In this document: piece after piece, positions 9,450 through 18,125 of the stretch | Numbering within the stretch: the stretch's first letter is position 1 | Layout: the number at the start of each line of letters is the position of its first letter | NCBI GenBank assembly: GCA_041660045.1 | Contig: JBAZXA010000001.1 | Location: 62,001 to 126,000 of the forward strand | Length of the DNA stretch: 64,000 nt | From: WM-3-3 sp041660045 | Lineage (GTDB): Bacteria; Pseudomonadota; Gammaproteobacteria; Methylococcales; Methylomonadaceae | Direction of reading: 5' to 3' | Translations under genes and position numbers: made by a program | The notes under the pieces: model-generated | What the model saw: the letters and a program-made list of their open reading frames with translations, nothing else | What the model was told of the DNA's origin: nothing | Databases searched by the model: none

Positions 9450-10141
9450 AGTTATTGGCCGTAGAGACGGCTACAGAAGCGTGTTCTGCCGCCTTATGGA
9501 TAGATGGCGAAGTTACGGAATGTTTTCAGCTAGCACCTAGGGAACATACCCAACTCATTTTACCTATGATAGACGGCTTAATGGCCAATGCCGGTTTAAG
9601 ACCACAACAACTCGATGCCTTGGCATTCGGTTGTGGCCCAGGTTCGTTTACTGGCGTAAGAATAGCCACGGGTGTGGTGCATGGCATTGCTTTCGGCGCT
9701 GATTTGCCGATAGTTCCGGTGTCCACTTTAGCGGCTATAGCCCAGGACTACTTTGACAATCATACCGGTGATATTGCGTTGACCGCTATGGATGCGCGTA
9801 TGGGTGAAATCTTTTGGGGGGTTTACCAGCGAAATTTATTGGGTTTTGCTGAGTTATGGGCTAAAGAAAGGGTATGCCCAGCCCAAGAAGTGGCATTGCC
9901 GCAAGCAACAGGGGTTGGGGTAGGCTCGGCATGGGCAGTATATCAAGCTGATCTAAAACAACGCTTAGGTATTTTATTAAGCCACAGCCTAACGGGGTCA
10001 GCTTGGCCACGCGCTGGCGCAGTGGTTAAGCTAGGTGCTGAAGGGGCAAGGCTGGGTAAGGCAGTACCGGTCGAATTGGCAATGCCGGTATATTTGCGTG
10101 ACAAAGTGGCGCAAAAAGAATCTGAGCGAAAAAAATTATAA
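9446..10141 (+). CDS. tsaB: tRNA threonylcarbamoyladenosine biosynthesis protein TsaB
   Basis: TsaB is the non-catalytic partner that TsaD needs for making N6-threonylcarbamoyladenosine at tRNA position 37. The ASKHA fold starts with MKLLAVETATEACSAAL, and GPGSFTGVRIATGVVHGIA near residue 70 is the family signature; MDARMGEIFWGVY follows. It is 231 residues, the usual length. Its start overlaps the yoaA stop by 4 bases (ATGA type), so translation is probably coupled. A terminator at 10161-10197 closes the operon. A YciO/TsaC-like protein of the same modification superfamily lies at 14311. Confidence 0.95.
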   Translation: MKLLAVETATEACSAALWIDGEVTECFQLAPREHTQLILPMIDGLMANAGLRPQQLDALAFGCGPGSFTGVRIATGVVHGIAFGADLPIVPVSTLAAIAQDYFDNHTGDIALTAMDARMGEIFWGVYQRNLLGFAELWAKERVCPAQEVALPQATGVGVGSAWAVYQADLKQRLGILLSHSLTGSAWPRAGAVVKLGAEGARLGKAVPVELAMPVYLRDKVAQKESERKKL

Positions 10142-10160
10142 AGCCATGTCGTAACAGTTA

Positions 10161-10197
10161 CCTAAGCCCAGCTTAGCGTGGGGCGTAGGCGTTTTTT
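10161..10197 (+). terminator. Rho-independent terminator of yoaA-tsaB
   Basis: CCTAAGCCC (10161-10169) pairs with GGGCGTAGG (10181-10189) over eight of nine positions, followed by six T at 10192-10197. It sits 20 bases past the tsaB stop codon. Confidence 0.7.
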
Positions 10198-10409
10198 ATG
10201 TGTTTAATCGAGTAAAAAAATTTCTAAAGCTTGCTTCCGAAGTATAGCTTAATTTCATTTTCTTTCCTTTAAAGGCTTCAAATTATTAGTCACTGTAATT
10301 GTGTTGTCATAACAGCCAGTTAGAATCACGCTTGGTCGACAGTTTCAATTAACTGTGGCCCTAGTTAGCGACGACACAACATTAAACCACTAAAAATTGG
10401 AGTTTACCG

Positions 10410-11924
10410 ATGAAATTGAAAGCTATTTCTTTAGCGATTAGTGCTACCTTAGCGGCCTCAGCAGCGCAAGCTGTTGATTTTGGCGCAAGACAAGAGCAAC
10501 AAATAAAAGCACAATCTTTAAGCCTGTTTGGTCTTTTAGGCACACTCGGCAATTCTTCATCAACATCGCTTACCCAAGCCCAAGCACAAGCTAATCCCGC
10601 AAACTTAATCACAGTAGCACCGGGTTTAAGTGTAAACATCGTGAGTGCCGCGGCCAACCTAGGCCCTAATATAGACATGATGGTTTTATACCCAAATAAT
10701 GTTGCACCTACGCATATTATTGCCTGTAATGAGCAAGGTGCTAGCCAGGTCGGCGTGCAACGTATACGCCTATCTGATGGCTTAATCGAAGATATTATTA
10801 GCAGTGGTTTGACTAGCTGTGATCCTGCTGAAATCACCCCATGGGGCACTGTCGTTATTGGAGAGGAAGCGGGCACCAATGGCCGCATGTTCGAAATCCT
10901 TGATCCATTGACCACAACAGGTGTAACAGTAACGGGTTCCGGGGCAAATACCACGACTTCAGATAACACGAAAGTGCGTTTTCTGCCCGCTTTAGGTCAA
11001 TTGTCGTTCGAAGGTATTTCTATATTACCGAATGGGGTCGCTTTGTACCAAGATGAAAACCGCCCTGGTAATGGCGTTGTTGGCGGTGGTTACTTTAAGT
11101 TTATCCCTAGCAATTTATTTCCTGCAAATGGCGCACCCATTTCTAATTTAGATGCTTCCCCATTAGCCAGTGGCCGTGTTTTTGGTTTCCGTGCCGGTAA
11201 ACGCAACAACAGTGATTTTGGGCCAGGTAACAATTTAGGCCGTGGCAATTGGGTTGAAGTTACGGATGGTTTATTTGGTGCCCCAACTACTACGCCTGGT
11301 GTAAGCCGTAATAATTTACGTGCTGCAGCAGCAACCTTATCGTTAACAACGGGTTACCGTCCTGAAGACCAAGATATAGATCCTAAAGCGTTAGCAGCAG
11401 GTAATGTCCGTGTTTGCGGCACCAATACAGGTGATGATACCCCGCCTACACAAAATGCTGGTGATAATAACTTTGGTACTGCTTTCTGCTTAAAAGATGG
11501 CACGTTAGCAGAATCAGCTGTTATTAATACCACTAACCAAACTATTGCTGGTGTTACTTATGCTATTAACAATGGTGCTGGTGCTGCAATACCTGAATAC
11601 CAAACATTAGTCGAAAATTTCTTTGATTTTGGCATGCCAGATAACGTTGCTTATCAACCAGGCCGTGGTAATTGGGTAATTAATGAAGATGGTGAAGGCC
11701 CAACTTATTCAGCACCACGCAACAATGACATCTGGGATTGTTTGGATGATGGCACTGACCGTGATCAACTGGCTGATGCCTGCGTTAAAGTTGCAACTTT
11801 AAATGACTTGACAGCAGAAACCACGGGCGGCGTCTTTAATGCAGCGGGAAATGAATATTACGTTAGCATCCAACATAACATCACAGGCCATGGCGTTATC
11901 GTAAAAATTACTGGCTGGAGATAA
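10410..11924 (+). CDS. Secreted PhoX/DUF839-like protein
   Basis: This 504-residue protein has a signal peptide (about residues 1-21, ending ASAAQA) and a good ribosome-binding site (GGAG at 10399-10402). The central TPWGTVVIGEEAG and SFEGISILPNGVALYQDE, followed by GGYFKFIP, match the DUF839/PhoX beta-propeller family of calcium- and iron-dependent phosphatases; the Glu and Asp residues in these stretches are the usual metal ligands. It is shorter than typical PhoX and its C-terminal third, with four Cys (two CXnC pairs), is not recognised. No twin-arginine motif is visible, unlike classical PhoX. It has no PEP-CTERM tail, although the next gene has one. Activity on phosphoesters is inferred. 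Confidence 0.72.
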   Translation: MKLKAISLAISATLAASAAQAVDFGARQEQQIKAQSLSLFGLLGTLGNSSSTSLTQAQAQANPANLITVAPGLSVNIVSAAANLGPNIDMMVLYPNNVAPTHIIACNEQGASQVGVQRIRLSDGLIEDIISSGLTSCDPAEITPWGTVVIGEEAGTNGRMFEILDPLTTTGVTVTGSGANTTTSDNTKVRFLPALGQLSFEGISILPNGVALYQDENRPGNGVVGGGYFKFIPSNLFPANGAPISNLDASPLASGRVFGFRAGKRNNSDFGPGNNLGRGNWVEVTDGLFGAPTTTPGVSRNNLRAAAATLSLTTGYRPEDQDIDPKALAAGNVRVCGTNTGDDTPPTQNAGDNNFGTAFCLKDGTLAESAVINTTNQTIAGVTYAINNGAGAAIPEYQTLVENFFDFGMPDNVAYQPGRGNWVINEDGEGPTYSAPRNNDIWDCLDDGTDRDQLADACVKVATLNDLTAETTGGVFNAAGNEYYVSIQHNITGHGVIVKITGWR

Positions 11925-12054
11925 GCCATCGACCTTGCTGGATAGCTAGGTATTTGATTAGGTGGCACATCCAATTTGGGTGCGCTGCCTTAACCGCAGC
12001 TAAGCCCAGTCAGGCACTACGGCTAGCCACATACAAACTTATGGAGACCATGAA

Positions 12055-12771
12055 ATGTCTAATAAATATGCAACCCGCTTAGGTGTTGCTTCTGTGTTAA
12101 TTTTGGCTTTAGGTTTTACCGCGACTAGCGCGCAAGCAGCAGCAGTTTCAGCGACAGCACAGTTGTTTGGCGTGAGCACTGTAGGCACACCAATTTTGAC
12201 TTTTTCCAATGATCAATATGCCCAAGGTGCCCAAAATTCATTGGGTGGTGATTTATTTCACTTTGGCTCATCGCAGCGGGAATTATTCTTAAATGACAGT
12301 ATTGATGGTGGCAATACTGTAGCTACTGCCCGTTCTGGCATTGAATCTGACTTGCCGGTGACCAATGCCGGGACAATTGGCAATGCCGCGGCTTCTGCTT
12401 ATACTACGTATTCATTTGATTATGTTGCTACCGGAGCTGGCCAAGTTTTTGTAGATTTTGATTATCTATACAGTGTCACTATCCTTGACATTCAAGCCGG
12501 TGAGCAAGCCGGTGTTTCCTCGTCTGTTGTTGCCGTTGAAGAAGGCAAGCCTGGTACCAATGTCAGTGCATTGTTCTTTTTTTCAAATCAAGAAAATAAT
12601 GATTTTGGTAGCGAACGTTTACGTTTGACATTAAATGTGCTTGATGGCCAGACTGGAACGATTAGCTTTACCGCAGCTAGCCAAGGCTTTACTACTGCAG
12701 TGCCAGTACCTGCAGCAGTTTGGTTGTTTGGCTCTGCGTTAATAGGCATGCTACGTTTACGCCGTAAGTAA
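12055..12771 (+). CDS. PEP-CTERM sorting-domain protein
   Basis: This 238-residue exported protein has a signal peptide (residues 1-28, ending SAQA) and ends in a PEP-CTERM tail: VPVPAAVWLFGSALIG (about residues 214-229), then a basic cluster RLRRK. In this tail the usual Glu is Ala, a form common in gammaproteobacteria. Such tails direct proteins to exosortase for processing at the cell surface. The middle is Ser/Thr/Asn-rich, lacks Cys and gives no enzyme motif, so a surface or matrix role is likely. GGAGA at 12043-12047 sets the start at 12055 rather than the out-of-frame ATG at 12050. No exosortase gene is in the window. Function is unknown. Confidence 0.88.
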   Translation: MSNKYATRLGVASVLILALGFTATSAQAAAVSATAQLFGVSTVGTPILTFSNDQYAQGAQNSLGGDLFHFGSSQRELFLNDSIDGGNTVATARSGIESDLPVTNAGTIGNAAASAYTTYSFDYVATGAGQVFVDFDYLYSVTILDIQAGEQAGVSSSVVAVEEGKPGTNVSALFFFSNQENNDFGSERLRLTLNVLDGQTGTISFTAASQGFTTAVPVPAAVWLFGSALIGMLRLRRK

Positions 12772-12815
12772 GCCTAAGTGGTAGCATTGATTCCATGCTT
12801 TTCGTTTAGATTTAA

Positions 12816-12846
12816 ACAAAAAACCCGGGTTACGCCGGGTTTTTTG
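12816..12846. terminator. Bidirectional rho-independent terminator
   Basis: ACCCGG (12823-12828) pairs with CCGGGT (12835-12840), flanked by an A-tract on the left and a T-tract on the right. It can stop transcription from the PEP-CTERM gene (+) and from the oxygenase gene (-), whose 3' ends face each other here. Confidence 0.88.
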
Positions 12847-13491
12847 TTAACGGACATCGGCTATAGGCGCTTGCATTGAGACATTAAACGCAATAGCTAT
12901 TCGATCTGTCATACCAGAATAAGCATGCACATGATGGTATAGCCAGCTAGGAAAGATCACCATCAAGCCATTTTCAGCATCTATGCGCACAGGCCGGCCG
13001 AAAGGCGTGCCTGGTATGGCCACCATTTCTACAAAAGGTCTTGGATCCAACAGTTCAAGCACGCCGCTTAAGGGATTGGTTGTGTCGCTAGTGCCGGCAT
13101 CAACATAGTAAACTCCAGACCAAGCGCTTTCTGGATGATTATGCACAGAGTTATAATGGCCTTTGCGTAACAAGTTGACCCAGGCATTTATTTTTAGATA
13201 GCCTTGAAAAGTATTTTCACCTGAGGTGGCGGTGATGGTTTCGCTAATGGCTTTTTGGATTTCAATATCAAATTGTTTAATTGCAGCATCTGGCCATTCT
13301 AAAAAATTAGTTTCAGAGCGCCAGCCACCAATGTTGCTGCGGCGTGTGCTGGGCGTAAGCTGTTCCGCCCGGAGTATGCATTGTTTAAGCCCGGCATTTA
13401 ACAGATCGGGTGTTTTAATCCGATAAGTAATAATGGGGGTCATAAACATGCGGCTTATGCGTATCTCGCGTTCTGGCATTGAGTTTGTCAT
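12847..13491 (-). CDS. Putative 2-oxoglutarate/Fe(II) oxygenase (TIGR02466-like)
   Basis: This 214-residue soluble protein has the jelly-roll pattern of the TIGR02466 family. NSVHNHPESAWSGVYYVDAG near residue 115 gives the first metal-binding motif (His-x-His in place of His-x-Asp), followed by LELLDPRPF, a Gly-Leu-Met-Val-Ile-Phe-Pro-Ser-Trp strand, and LYHHVHAYSG near residue 190 with the distal His. RIAIAFNVS carries the Arg that would bind 2-oxoglutarate. The substrate is unknown; related proteins are often called prolyl-4-hydroxylase-like. It faces the PEP-CTERM gene across a shared terminator, but is on the other strand and is not obviously linked to it. Confidence 0.82.
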   Translation of the reverse strand: MTNSMPEREIRISRMFMTPIITYRIKTPDLLNAGLKQCILRAEQLTPSTRRSNIGGWRSETNFLEWPDAAIKQFDIEIQKAISETITATSGENTFQGYLKINAWVNLLRKGHYNSVHNHPESAWSGVYYVDAGTSDTTNPLSGVLELLDPRPFVEMVAIPGTPFGRPVRIDAENGLMVIFPSWLYHHVHAYSGMTDRIAIAFNVSMQAPIADVR

Positions 13492-13712
13492 GTTGCGAAT
13501 GGGCCTAAAGTTTAGTTTGGATCAACGGCTTAGGGGCTAGCTTATGAGAGGCGTATTATACGCTAGTCCTAAAGCAGTTTGGCAGGGGCCCAATGCGCGA
13601 CCAACTTAGCCAAAAAATTCTGCTACTATTTCTTTACGGCGTTGATAAAGCAAACGTCGTGTTGCTGCCAACCTAATACCGGTTTTAATTATTATAAACA
13701 AGGATACTTGCT

Positions 13713-14159
13713 GTGGAAAAAGTTGAATTTGGCGTTGGTGAAGAAGACCGTAAACGCTTATTAAATTTTATTGATACGTTTCAAAAATTTATCAATAACC
13801 TAATTGAAGAGGATAGTTATTTTTTAGCGCACTTCCAGGTTGATTACAAGCCTGTTTGGCTAGAACTTGGCCCGCATTTTTCAGCGCTTAAAGACGGCTT
13901 GCAACGGGCTGACACCAGTGTCCTTTTAGCTTATGGGTTGCTAGGCAACCAACTGGGCTTTAAATTAAAAGTAGTTAATTATTTTGCTAAAGAGTTTTTT
14001 CTTTATGGCATAGAATTAATTGGTGGGCATAAATTACTAGAAAACCTGTTTGCCTCTATGGGGCATATGCTAGAAGGCATGGTAGCGGCGGCAGGCACCG
14101 GTCAAGCCATCATAGGCTTTAAGAATAGCCTTCAAGTGATTATTAAGAATGATAGTTAA
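13713..14159 (+). CDS. Hypothetical protein
   Basis: This 148-residue protein, starting with GTG after an AAGGA ribosome-binding site, is not recognised. It is mostly alpha-helical by eye: an acidic N-terminal half (GEEDRKRLLNFIDTFQKF), then an amphipathic region and a glycine-rich hydrophobic C-terminal part (MGHMLEGMVAAAGTGQAII) that could be a membrane-associated helix but is not a clear transmembrane segment. It is flanked by non-coding DNA and stands alone. No function is proposed. Confidence 0.6.
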   Translation: MEKVEFGVGEEDRKRLLNFIDTFQKFINNLIEEDSYFLAHFQVDYKPVWLELGPHFSALKDGLQRADTSVLLAYGLLGNQLGFKLKVVNYFAKEFFLYGIELIGGHKLLENLFASMGHMLEGMVAAAGTGQAIIGFKNSLQVIIKNDS

Positions 14160-14310
14160 GCCCACGATAGACCCAAGGTGCAATTGGTTAAGGCTTAGTA
14201 TCCAAAACAGGCTACGGTAAAGAGATTGTCTAAGGCGTAAACTGATTTAGATTTTTGCCAGTTTAGTTCTGTATAATACTTGGTTTTATTGCAGTTTTTA
14301 ATTAGCGGCA

Positions 14311-14931
14311 ATGGCCCAATATTTCGAAATTCATCCTGAAAACCCGCAGCTACGGTTAATTCACCGTGCCGTAGAGATCATACAAAAAGGCGGGGTTATT
14401 GTTTACCCAACTGATTCATCTTATGCGATCGCCTGCCATATAGGTGATAAACAAGCATTGGATACTATCCGCAGAATTCGCCAATTGGATGATAAGCATA
14501 ATTTTACTTTAATGTGCAAAGATATGGCTCAGGTGTCAACGTTTACTAAAGTTGACAACGATGCCTACCGGCTGATTAAAACACTCACTCCTGGGCCGTT
14601 TACGTTTATTTTGGATGCTACACGGGAAGTGCCTAGGCGTTTACAACACCCTAAGAAAAAAACCATAGGTGTGCGCATATCAGAACATGCGGTTGCCCAA
14701 TTACTAGTGCAAGAATTGGGTGAGGCACTGTTTAGTTCAACCTTGATCCTACCCGGTGAAACTAGCGCTTTGTCTGATCCTTACGACATCCGAAAGTGCT
14801 TGGAACATGAACTCGATTTAATCATAGATGCGGGCATTGTTGAACATGAGGACACCACCGTGATCGAATGTTCAAGATCAGGCATAGAAATTATACGGCA
14901 AGGCAAAGGTCTTGCACCTATGCTGGAATAA
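14311..14931 (+). CDS. yciO: YciO-type threonylcarbamoyl-AMP synthase-like protein
   Basis: This is a 206-residue SUA5/YrdC/YciO domain protein. GGVIVYPTDSSYAIACHI near residue 30 and DKHNFTLMCKDMAQVS near 65 line the ATP/threonine pocket, and TPGPFTFILDATREVPRR near 100 carries the family's KRKT-like region (KKKTIGVRIS). The Asp-Thr-Ser order (YPTDSSYAI rather than YPTET.YGL) and the RIRQLDDKHNF sequence indicate the YciO branch. YciO has only weak threonylcarbamoyl-AMP synthase activity in E. coli, so its real role is open. It is the first gene of a run with the site-2 protease, scpA, scpB and rluB, the order seen in many gammaproteobacteria. Confidence 0.88.
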   Translation: MAQYFEIHPENPQLRLIHRAVEIIQKGGVIVYPTDSSYAIACHIGDKQALDTIRRIRQLDDKHNFTLMCKDMAQVSTFTKVDNDAYRLIKTLTPGPFTFILDATREVPRRLQHPKKKTIGVRISEHAVAQLLVQELGEALFSSTLILPGETSALSDPYDIRKCLEHELDLIIDAGIVEHEDTTVIECSRSGIEIIRQGKGLAPMLE

Positions 14932-14947
14932 CTTAGGAGTTTTGGAA

Positions 14948-15601
14948 ATGATGAATGAATTAAATATGATCCAACGCATTGCCGTTTGGATACTACCGGT
15001 AATTTTTGCCATAACGGTGCATGAAGTGGCGCATGGTTGGGTGGCTAAAAAATATGGTGATAACACGGCTTCTATGTTGGGCCGCTTAACGCTAAACCCG
15101 ATTAAACATATAGATTGGCTAGGCACCATCATAATCCCTGGATTGCTGCTGTTAACATTTACCGGTTTTATTTTTGGTTGGGCAAAACCTGTGCCTGTGG
15201 ATGCCCGTAATTTTACAAATCCTAAGCATGATATGGCAGTAGTGGCTTTGGCGGGGCCAGTTTCTAATTTAATTATGGCAATTAGCTGGGCGTTATTGGC
15301 TAGGTTAGGTATTGCCATTGATATCGCTTACGTGACTATGCCGCTAATTTATATGGGTGTTGCCGGGATTTCGATTAACTTGGTGTTAATGTTAATCAAC
15401 TTATTACCGATCCCGCCTTTAGACGGCAGCCGTGTTTTGACTGGTTTTTTACCCAACAAACTCGCTTATAATTACAATAAGTTAGAACGCTATGGGTTTA
15501 TTATTTTAATTCTGTTGCTATCTACTGGCGTACTCAATAAAATTTTAGGTTACCCTATGTTTGTCGTACAAAAGCTGTTTTTTGCTATAGCCGGTTTATA
15601 G
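14948..15601 (+). CDS. Site-2 protease family zinc metallopeptidase (M50)
   Basis: This 217-residue membrane protein has the zinc-binding HEVAH motif at residues 25-29 in the first helix, followed by GW and KKYGDNTA. The second metal-site motif is LLPIPPLDGSRVL near residue 150, the NPDG-like element of M50 peptidases. Five or six hydrophobic segments are visible. There is no PDZ domain, so it belongs to the compact group, not RseP. A start at 14912 would overlap yciO, but TAGGAG at 14934-14939 fits ATG 14948 at good spacing, so that start is used. It lies 16 bases after yciO. Substrate unknown. Confidence 0.9.
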   Translation: MMNELNMIQRIAVWILPVIFAITVHEVAHGWVAKKYGDNTASMLGRLTLNPIKHIDWLGTIIIPGLLLLTFTGFIFGWAKPVPVDARNFTNPKHDMAVVALAGPVSNLIMAISWALLARLGIAIDIAYVTMPLIYMGVAGISINLVLMLINLLPIPPLDGSRVLTGFLPNKLAYNYNKLERYGFIILILLLSTGVLNKILGYPMFVVQKLFFAIAGL

Positions 15602-15609
15602 CAGAACAC

Positions 15610-16425
15610 ATGCAAGATAGTGATCTTGAGCAAAAAACGGGTCAAATTTTCGCCTTAATACAAGGCACACCATTATTGCAAATGCCGGAGGATTTATACA
15701 TTCCGCCGGATGCCTTAGAAGTCTTTCTTGAAGCATTTGAAGGCCCGTTAGACCTATTATTGTATTTGATACGCAAGCAAAATCTCGACATTGTAAATAT
15801 TCCTGTTGCCCAAATTACCCACCAATATATCGTTTATATTCAGATGATGGAGCTGTTAAATCTTGAATTAGCAGCTGAATATTTGGTGATGGCGGCATTA
15901 TTAGCCGAAATAAAATCGCGGATGTTGTTGCCGAGGCAACCGGATTTGGAAGAAGATGAAGAAGACCCCAGGGCCACTTTAATTCGAAGGTTACAAGAAT
16001 ATGAAAATATCAAGCAGGCAGCTGAGGCGATTGACCAATTGCCAAGATTGGAACGTGACTTATTTGTCTGCGTAGCGGAAGTGGCTTTAAATATGCCAAA
16101 GCAACATCCCGATGTTGATATGAAAGAATTGTTATTTGCTTTTAAACAAGTGCTAAAAAGAAGCGATCAGCTTAGTCACCACCAGATTTTTAAAGAACCC
16201 TTATCAGTCCGTGAACGAATGGCAACCATTTTGGAAAAACTTAAAGGAGCGGATAGTCTCGCTTTCGCTCAACTATTTATCAGAAAAGAGGGGCGACATG
16301 GCGTTGTTGTCTCATTTCTGGCCATCCTCGAACTCAGCAAAGAGCGACTCATCGACATCTTCCAGCCAGACAACTGTAGCGGCGAGCAACTCAGAATCCG
16401 AAGCGCCAGTAGCGCCGCCGGCTAA
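15610..16425 (+). CDS. scpA: Segregation and condensation protein A
   Basis: ScpA is the kleisin that bridges SMC heads and binds ScpB in bacterial condensin. The 271-residue protein starts its recognisable domain with LEAFEGPLDLLLYLIRKQN near residue 42; LAAEYLVMAALLAEIKSRMLLP near 95 is the SMC-neck helix. The C-terminal winged helix covers about residues 195-255 (SFLAILELSKERL). The far C-terminus (QPDNCSGEQLRIRSASSAAG) overlaps the start region of the extended scpB in another frame. It begins 8 bases after the site-2 protease gene. No smc gene is in the window. Confidence 0.93.
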   Translation: MQDSDLEQKTGQIFALIQGTPLLQMPEDLYIPPDALEVFLEAFEGPLDLLLYLIRKQNLDIVNIPVAQITHQYIVYIQMMELLNLELAAEYLVMAALLAEIKSRMLLPRQPDLEEDEEDPRATLIRRLQEYENIKQAAEAIDQLPRLERDLFVCVAEVALNMPKQHPDVDMKELLFAFKQVLKRSDQLSHHQIFKEPLSVRERMATILEKLKGADSLAFAQLFIRKEGRHGVVVSFLAILELSKERLIDIFQPDNCSGEQLRIRSASSAAG

Positions 16426-17155
16426 GGAAAAAAAGCAAAAACAGGCGAGCGTTGCAAAGACACAAGCAGTTGCCAGCCCTATATTAACTGGCAAGCCTAT
16501 CGACATCACTAGGCTAAGCCAGTATGTTAAACAGCAAAACCGACGCAAACAGGTGGTGTCAGGCAGCCTACATTTGCCTTCGGTAGTTATTTTTAAACAG
16601 CCCGAAGTCAATATGGAACTCAAAGCGATTGTTGAAGCCATTCTATTTGCTAGCGCTAAACCCATGACGGCCAGGCAAGTCCAGCAAGTTTTTCCGGAAC
16701 TGGAGCAACCAGACCTTGCAGACATTGAAGTCGCTATCGATAGTTTAATAGAGGATTACCAAAGCCGACCTGTGGAACTAAAAAAAGTGGCCAGTGGTTA
16801 TCGCTTTCAAGTGCGGTCTGAACTTGCCGTTTGGGTGTCGCGGTTATTTGAGGAAAAGCCGCCAAAATATTCGCGTGCATTATTAGAAACGGTGGCTATT
16901 ATTGCTTATCGACAACCGGTGACACGCGGTGATATTGAAGATATACGCGGGGTTAGTGTCAGTACTAACATCATTCAAACGCTCTTGGACAGGGAGTGGG
17001 TAAGGGTAGTGGCGCATAAAGAAAGCCCTGGCAGGCCAGCGCTTTATGGTACGACCAAAGCATTTTTGGATTATTTTAATTTGCAATCGATAAATGAATT
17101 GCCGACTTTACAGGAAATTCAGAATTTAGATATTGTCATAGAAAATCAGCCGTAA
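16298..17155 (+). CDS. scpB: Segregation and condensation protein B, with N-terminal extension
   Basis: ScpB is the winged-helix dimer that binds ScpA in bacterial condensin. The conserved body begins at MELKAIVEAILFASAKP (ATG 16613, giving 180 residues) and contains YSRALLETVAIIAYRQPVTRGDIE, near the family centre, and a C-terminal GRPALYGTT. The frame is open upstream across the whole scpA-scpB gap. An in-frame ATG at 16298 with a GAGGGG ribosome-binding site gives 285 residues. The extra 105 residues are polar and Ser/Ala/Lys-rich, then TGKPIDITRLSQYVKQQN. ATG 16613 has no clear ribosome-binding site. I therefore give the long form, with the 16613 start as alternative; the stop is certain. 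The long form overlaps scpA by 128 bases. Confidence 0.85.
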   Translation: MALLSHFWPSSNSAKSDSSTSSSQTTVAASNSESEAPVAPPAKEKKQKQASVAKTQAVASPILTGKPIDITRLSQYVKQQNRRKQVVSGSLHLPSVVIFKQPEVNMELKAIVEAILFASAKPMTARQVQQVFPELEQPDLADIEVAIDSLIEDYQSRPVELKKVASGYRFQVRSELAVWVSRLFEEKPPKYSRALLETVAIIAYRQPVTRGDIEDIRGVSVSTNIIQTLLDREWVRVVAHKESPGRPALYGTTKAFLDYFNLQSINELPTLQEIQNLDIVIENQP

Positions 17156-17171
17156 TCAATCTAGGAAAACT

Positions 17172-18107
17172 GTGAGTTATAAAAAAGAAACCAGCCGTCC
17201 CGGCAAAAAACTACGTGATGAGCCAAGGCCAAAAAAACCTTGGGATAAAAAAAATGCTGAAAAAGCACCTGACTTAGGCCCTGGCGAGCGGGTGCAAAAA
17301 GTATTGGCACGTGGTGGCTTAGCCTCGCGCCGGGAAATTGAACGCTGGATTGAAGAAGGTCGGGTAAAACTGAATGGAGAGACGGCCACTTTAGGAATGC
17401 GTCTTAAAGCCGGTGACCATTTACAGCTTAACGGCCGCATAGTGAATTGGCAAAAATATGCCGTACAGCCAACGCGTGTCTTGCTTTACCATAAATCAAC
17501 AGGGGAAGTGGTGACGCGTAATGACCCTGAAGGCCGGCCTACCGTATTTAAACAATTGCCAAGAATAGAAAGTGGTCGCTGGATTGCGGTAGGCCGCTTA
17601 GATATTAATACGTCAGGATTGTTGTTGATGACCAATAATGGGGAATTGGCTAACCGCCTGATGCACCCATCGACACAAATTGAACGGGAATATGCAGTAC
17701 GGATTTTAGGCGATGTACCCGATGCGATTTTGGAACGCCTCAAACAAGGTGTGGCATTGGAAGATGGCAACGCTAAATTTGATGAAATTAAGTTTTCAGG
17801 TGGTGAAGGCGCTAATAAATGGTATTACGTTACCGTGGCGGAAGGCCGTAACCGCTTGGTTAGGCGCTTGTGGGAATCCCAGAATATGACAGTAAGCCGC
17901 CTAATGCGCGTACGTTATGGGCCCGTGGTATTACCTGATGGCTTAAAAACCCATGGCATTTATGAGCTAGATATCAAAGAGTTGAATTTACTGTTTGAAT
18001 TTGCTGGTTTAAAACCAGATGATCCCATTCCAGATAACTCGCCAGCTAGCACTGAAAGCACAAGCAATAAGGTTAAGCCTAGCCGATACAAACCTAAACG
18101 CAATTAA
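17172..18107 (+). CDS. rluB: 23S rRNA pseudouridine synthase RluB
   Basis: RluB makes pseudouridine 2605 in 23S rRNA. The 311-residue protein starts with GTG after AGGAAAAC. A Lys/Pro-rich leader precedes an S4 RNA-binding domain (VQKVLARGGLASRREIERWI, about residues 42-90). The catalytic motif GRLDINTSGLLLMTNNG, with the active Asp, is near residue 140, and NRLVRRLWESQNMTVSRLMR is near 220, both typical of the RluB/RsuA group. The tail (residues 275-311) is Ser/Pro/Lys-rich and probably disordered. It lies 16 bases after scpB, completing the conserved scpA-scpB-rluB order. Confidence 0.93.
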   Translation: MSYKKETSRPGKKLRDEPRPKKPWDKKNAEKAPDLGPGERVQKVLARGGLASRREIERWIEEGRVKLNGETATLGMRLKAGDHLQLNGRIVNWQKYAVQPTRVLLYHKSTGEVVTRNDPEGRPTVFKQLPRIESGRWIAVGRLDINTSGLLLMTNNGELANRLMHPSTQIEREYAVRILGDVPDAILERLKQGVALEDGNAKFDEIKFSGGEGANKWYYVTVAEGRNRLVRRLWESQNMTVSRLMRVRYGPVVLPDGLKTHGIYELDIKELNLLFEFAGLKPDDPIPDNSPASTESTSNKVKPSRYKPKRN

Positions 18108-18125
18108 ATTGAGTTTCTTTTAGGC

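Noticed and set aside
10382..10969. A 195-codon minus-strand ORF opposite the DUF839-like gene
   Set aside because: The plus-strand gene has a signal peptide, a ribosome-binding site and family motifs; the antisense ORF has none.
14912..14947. Upstream ATG for the site-2 protease
   Set aside because: It overlaps yciO and lacks a ribosome-binding site, whereas ATG 14948 has TAGGAG at good spacing.
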